Part shown: positions 7,773 to 8,935 of the stretch, piece after piece
Numbering within the stretch: the first letter of the stretch is position 1
Layout of the letters: the number at the start of each line of letters is the position of its first letter
Origin: an uncultured Bacteroidales bacterium
GTDB lineage: Bacteria; Bacteroidota; Bacteroidia; Bacteroidales; JAUNSR01
Length of the DNA stretch: 8,935 nt
Direction of reading: 5' to 3'
Assembly (NCBI GenBank): GCA_947074245.1
Contig: CAMTOW010000064.1
Coordinates: 1-8,935 of the forward strand
The notes under the pieces: model-generated
The model's database searches: none
The model's input: only the letters and a program-made list of their open reading frames with translations
What the model was told of the DNA's origin: nothing
Program-made: the position numbers and the translations under genes

Positions 7773-8886
7773 TCAATCTCGTTCGAGATAGGTATAACCA
7801 TACAAGCCGGAACGATAATTTGAAAGGAACTCACGTCCCTCTTCCGGTGTAATTTTACCAGCTTTCATAGAGCGTGTCACCCAACCTTCAACGTTACGAA
7901 CAAGTTTACGGGGATTATAATCTACATAATCCAAAACATCAGCGACAGTCTCACCGTCATAAACCTGATCAATTTCGTAGCGATCGTTGTAAACACTGAT
8001 ATGAACCGCATTGGTATCCCCAAACAGGTTGTGAAGATCACCGAGAATCTCTTGATAAGCTCCTACCAAGAAAACACCGATATAATAAGGCTCGTGCGGA
8101 TTCAACTGATGAACCGGAAGATTATACGGGTTATTTTGAGTCGCAATGAAGTTGTCTATTTTACCATCGGAATCACATGTCATATCCTGAATGGTAGCCG
8201 TACGACTCGGTTTCTCATTCAAGCGATGTATCGGTATGATCGGGAAAATCTGATCAATAGCCCAAGAATCCGGTAATGACTGAAACAAAGAAAAATTACA
8301 GAAATATTTATCCGGAAGCATTTTAGCGATACGACGGAGTTCCTCCGGAGCATGCTTCAACTCTTGCGACATTTTCAATATTTCGCGAGCGACAGACCAA
8401 AAAAGACGTTCTACCTGAGCACGGGTACGCAGATCCAACATTCCCAAACTGAAAAGATCCAAAGCTTCTTCACGAATTTGCAACGCATCATGCCATGTTT
8501 CAAGCAAGCGAGGCTGACTGATATTTTCGTAATTGGCATAAAGTTCTTTCACCAACTCATGGTCTGTGTCATGTATATCCTCTTTCGGATCCCATTCCGG
8601 CAATTTAGCCGTTTCCAATACCTCAAAAACCAATACGGAATGATGGGCTGTAAGAGAACGACCGCTTTCAGTAATAATATTCGGGTGAGGAAGTTCATTT
8701 TTTTCACAAGCTTCAACAAACGCAGCTACCGAGTCATTCACATATTCCTGAATTGTGTAGTTCATGCTGCTTTCGCTGGTTGATGAGCGACTACCATCGT
8801 AATCAACACCCAAACCACCACCGATATCGGTAAACTCTACACTATAACCCATTTTACGAAGCTGCACATAAAACTGAGCTGCTTCA
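7773..8886 (-). CDS. speA: Biosynthetic arginine decarboxylase, 3' part (5' end lost at contig end)
   Basis: SpeA is a PLP- and Mg-dependent cytoplasmic enzyme that converts arginine to agmatine and CO2, the first step of the agmatine route to putrescine and spermidine. About 370 genuine codons are present, roughly the last three fifths of a family member of about 630 residues. Counting from the first genuine residue (Glu, codon 8883-8885), the landmarks are the glycine-rich PLP-phosphate loop DIGGGLGVDYDG (21-32), ITESGRSLTAHHSV (71-84), DKYFCNFSLFQSLPDSWAIDQ, the active-site Cys237 in CDSDGKI (codon 8175-8177), GAYQEILGDLHNLFGDTNAVH (275 onward) and the ending SNYRSGLYGYTYLERD. The N-terminal part of the barrel, including the PLP-binding lysine, is missing because the contig runs into adapter at 8887. 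An apparent start at 8903 (MCSSDL) lies in adapter and is not real. The stop is TGA at 7773-7775. Confidence 0.96.
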
Positions 8887-8935
8887 AGATCGGAAGAGCA
8901 CACGTCTGAACTCCAGTCACTCCGGAGAATCTCGT
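8887..8935 (+). other. Illumina TruSeq-type adapter contamination
   Basis: Starting with AGATCGGAAGAGC, bases 8887-8920 match the 34-base TruSeq read-1 adapter stem exactly. They are followed by an 8-base index TCCGGAGA (8921-8928), which I recall as i7 index D702, and then ATCTCGT (8929-8935), the start of the flow-cell P7 segment. It is an untrimmed library end assembled onto the contig, not genomic DNA. It overlaps the first codons of the apparent speA frame. Confidence 0.98.

Noticed and set aside
7507..7791. 94-residue plus-strand frame in the intergenic gap
   Set aside because: It spans AT-rich DNA and both speA terminator hairpins and has no domain; a hydrophobic N-terminus is expected by chance in T-rich sequence.
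8352..8783. 143-residue open frame on the plus strand
   Set aside because: Antisense to the well-supported speA coding region; its translation has no recognisable motif.
8887..8935. Contig-end sequence as a genuine N-terminal extension of speA or a regulatory element
   Set aside because: It matches the sequencing adapter, index and P7 start in order.
1..8935. CRISPR array, tRNA/rRNA, insertion sequence, toxin-antitoxin or defence island
   Set aside because: No direct-repeat arrays, RNA gene landmarks, transposase or nuclease motifs were seen on either strand; the layout is compact housekeeping chromosome.

Overview
This window looks like chromosomal DNA from a member of the Bacteroidota, most likely order Bacteroidales. 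The evidence is a long SecA (1097 residues) with the extra segments usual in that phylum, no recognisable Shine-Dalgarno sequences before the genes, close matches of SecA and arginine decarboxylase to remembered Bacteroides-type sequences, and a secreted protein whose C-terminal module resembles a type IX secretion sorting domain. I cannot assign a genus.

Plus strand, 1-6045. The window opens inside a gene for a five-segment membrane protein (1-582, 5' end missing), probably the C-terminal half of a DUF4105/Lnb_N-type envelope protein. It overlaps by ATGA the next gene (579-2159), a secreted alkaline-phosphatase-superfamily protein whose metal ligands appear largely lost. After 109 bases with a weak promoter candidate comes secA (2269-5562), complete from Walker A motif to the C-terminal zinc-binding tail and closed by a clear hairpin terminator. 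folB (5677-6045, dihydroneopterin aldolase, folate synthesis) follows. It meets the minus-strand genes at a long, nearly symmetrical terminator (6065-6110) that can serve both directions.

Minus strand, 8886-6128. The 3' part of speA (biosynthetic arginine decarboxylase, polyamine synthesis) runs from 8886 to 7773 and ends in one weak and one strong terminator-like hairpin. A 310-base, partly very AT-rich gap (7463-7772) separates it from a secreted protein (7462-6128) with seven HAF-like repeats, probably a seven-bladed beta-propeller, plus a T9SS-like C-terminal module.

The last 49 bases (8887-8935) are not biological. They are an Illumina TruSeq-type adapter with an 8-base index. The contig therefore ends artificially inside speA, and any predicted SpeA protein starting MCSSDL carries adapter-encoded residues.

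I found no mobile element, CRISPR array, RNA gene or obvious new defence system. The most interesting biology is the coupled pair of a membrane protein and an apparent pseudo-phosphatase upstream of secA, and the seven-repeat secreted protein. Most of the rest is housekeeping.
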